In this document: positions 63,980-64,000 of the stretch, piece after piece
Position numbering within the stretch: the stretch's first letter is position 1
How the letters are laid out: each line of letters begins with the position of its first letter
DNA from: Bradyrhizobium ottawaense
GTDB taxonomy: Bacteria; Pseudomonadota; Alphaproteobacteria; Rhizobiales; Xanthobacteraceae
Length of the DNA stretch: 64,000 nt
Reading direction: 5' to 3'
Assembly: GCF_002278135.3 (NCBI RefSeq)
Contig: NZ_CP029425.2
Location: 1,178,001 to 1,242,000, forward strand
The notes under the pieces: model-generated
The model's input: only the letters and a program-made list of their open reading frames with translations
Told to the model about the DNA's origin: nothing
Databases searched by the model: none
Made by a program: the position numbers and the translations under genes

Positions 63980-64000
63980 ATGGACATCCAGGCCACGAAT
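63980..64000 (+). CDS. Start of a gene cut by the window edge
   Basis: An ATG at 63980 opens a frame of seven codons (MDIQATN) to the edge. GTGAGACG lies upstream as a weak ribosome site, and a FixK/FNR box is 95 bp upstream. Too short to identify; it is listed only because the promoter-like context suggests a real gene. Confidence 0.3.

Overview
The window is a 64 kb piece of an alphaproteobacterial chromosome, most likely Bradyrhizobium or a very close relative. Supporting signs are the high GC content, the split F0 operon with b and b' subunits, the order ctaC-ctaD-ctaB-coxF-ctaG-ctaE, an ALA-synthase type hemA with a perfect FixK/FNR box upstream, an IalB-family protein, an Omp25/31-type porin, and several families of palindromic intergenic repeats of the kind common in Bradyrhizobiaceae. 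No phage, conjugative element, intact insertion sequence, CRISPR array, tRNA or rRNA was seen. The assignment comes from recognition of gene content, not from a database search.

Layout. 0-6.3 kb: the first codons of a PadR regulator behind a nested palindrome, a small NTF2-like protein, then a fatty-acid beta-oxidation set (acyl-CoA dehydrogenase, thiolase, FadJ-type multienzyme). 6.3-14.3 kb: two small membrane proteins (one behind a consensus sigma-54 promoter), a GST/MarR divergent pair, gshA, a PAN-domain secreted protein, a nucleotidyltransferase gene broken by one in-frame TGA, lepB, tldD and an IalB-family gene. 14.7-21.4 kb: the aa3-type cytochrome c oxidase operon with its assembly factors. 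21.4-28.7 kb: a divergent NarX/NarL-type two-component pair, thrC, an M16 peptidase, a GNAT acetyltransferase and a secreted protein, with two short tandem-repeat tracts between genes. 28.9-31.6 kb: the F0 ATP synthase operon on the minus strand.

31.9-41.1 kb: a hypothetical secreted protein, a YjbQ protein, an MHS-family symporter, a NarL-type response regulator, and a large winged-helix/STAND-ATPase/TPR regulator divergent from a three-gene set (Ohr peroxidase, Tat-exported epoxide-hydrolase-like protein, membrane-anchored cytochrome P460). 41-49.9 kb: a relic of a LuxR-type regulator, a RidA protein, a repeat-rich stretch, a 1,169-residue SSS-PAS-kinase-receiver hybrid (CrbS/NahK-like), hemA, a type II dehydroquinase and an MBL-fold hydrolase. 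49.9-64 kb: a chemoreceptor, a porin, an HTH protein, small secreted and cysteine-containing proteins, an AEC transporter, a dipeptide-type ABC importer with a divergent TetR gene, DUF3313 and DUF2147 proteins, and a second perfect FixK/FNR box at the right end.

Much of the window is core energy metabolism: beta-oxidation, terminal oxidase, ATP synthase and heme synthesis. Accessory regulatory and stress modules sit between these blocks. The most interesting items are the STAND-regulator/Ohr/epoxide hydrolase/P460 module, the regulator relic beside the CrbS-like kinase, the single-stop pseudogene, the sigma-54 promoter in front of an orphan 69-residue membrane protein, and the two FixK boxes.
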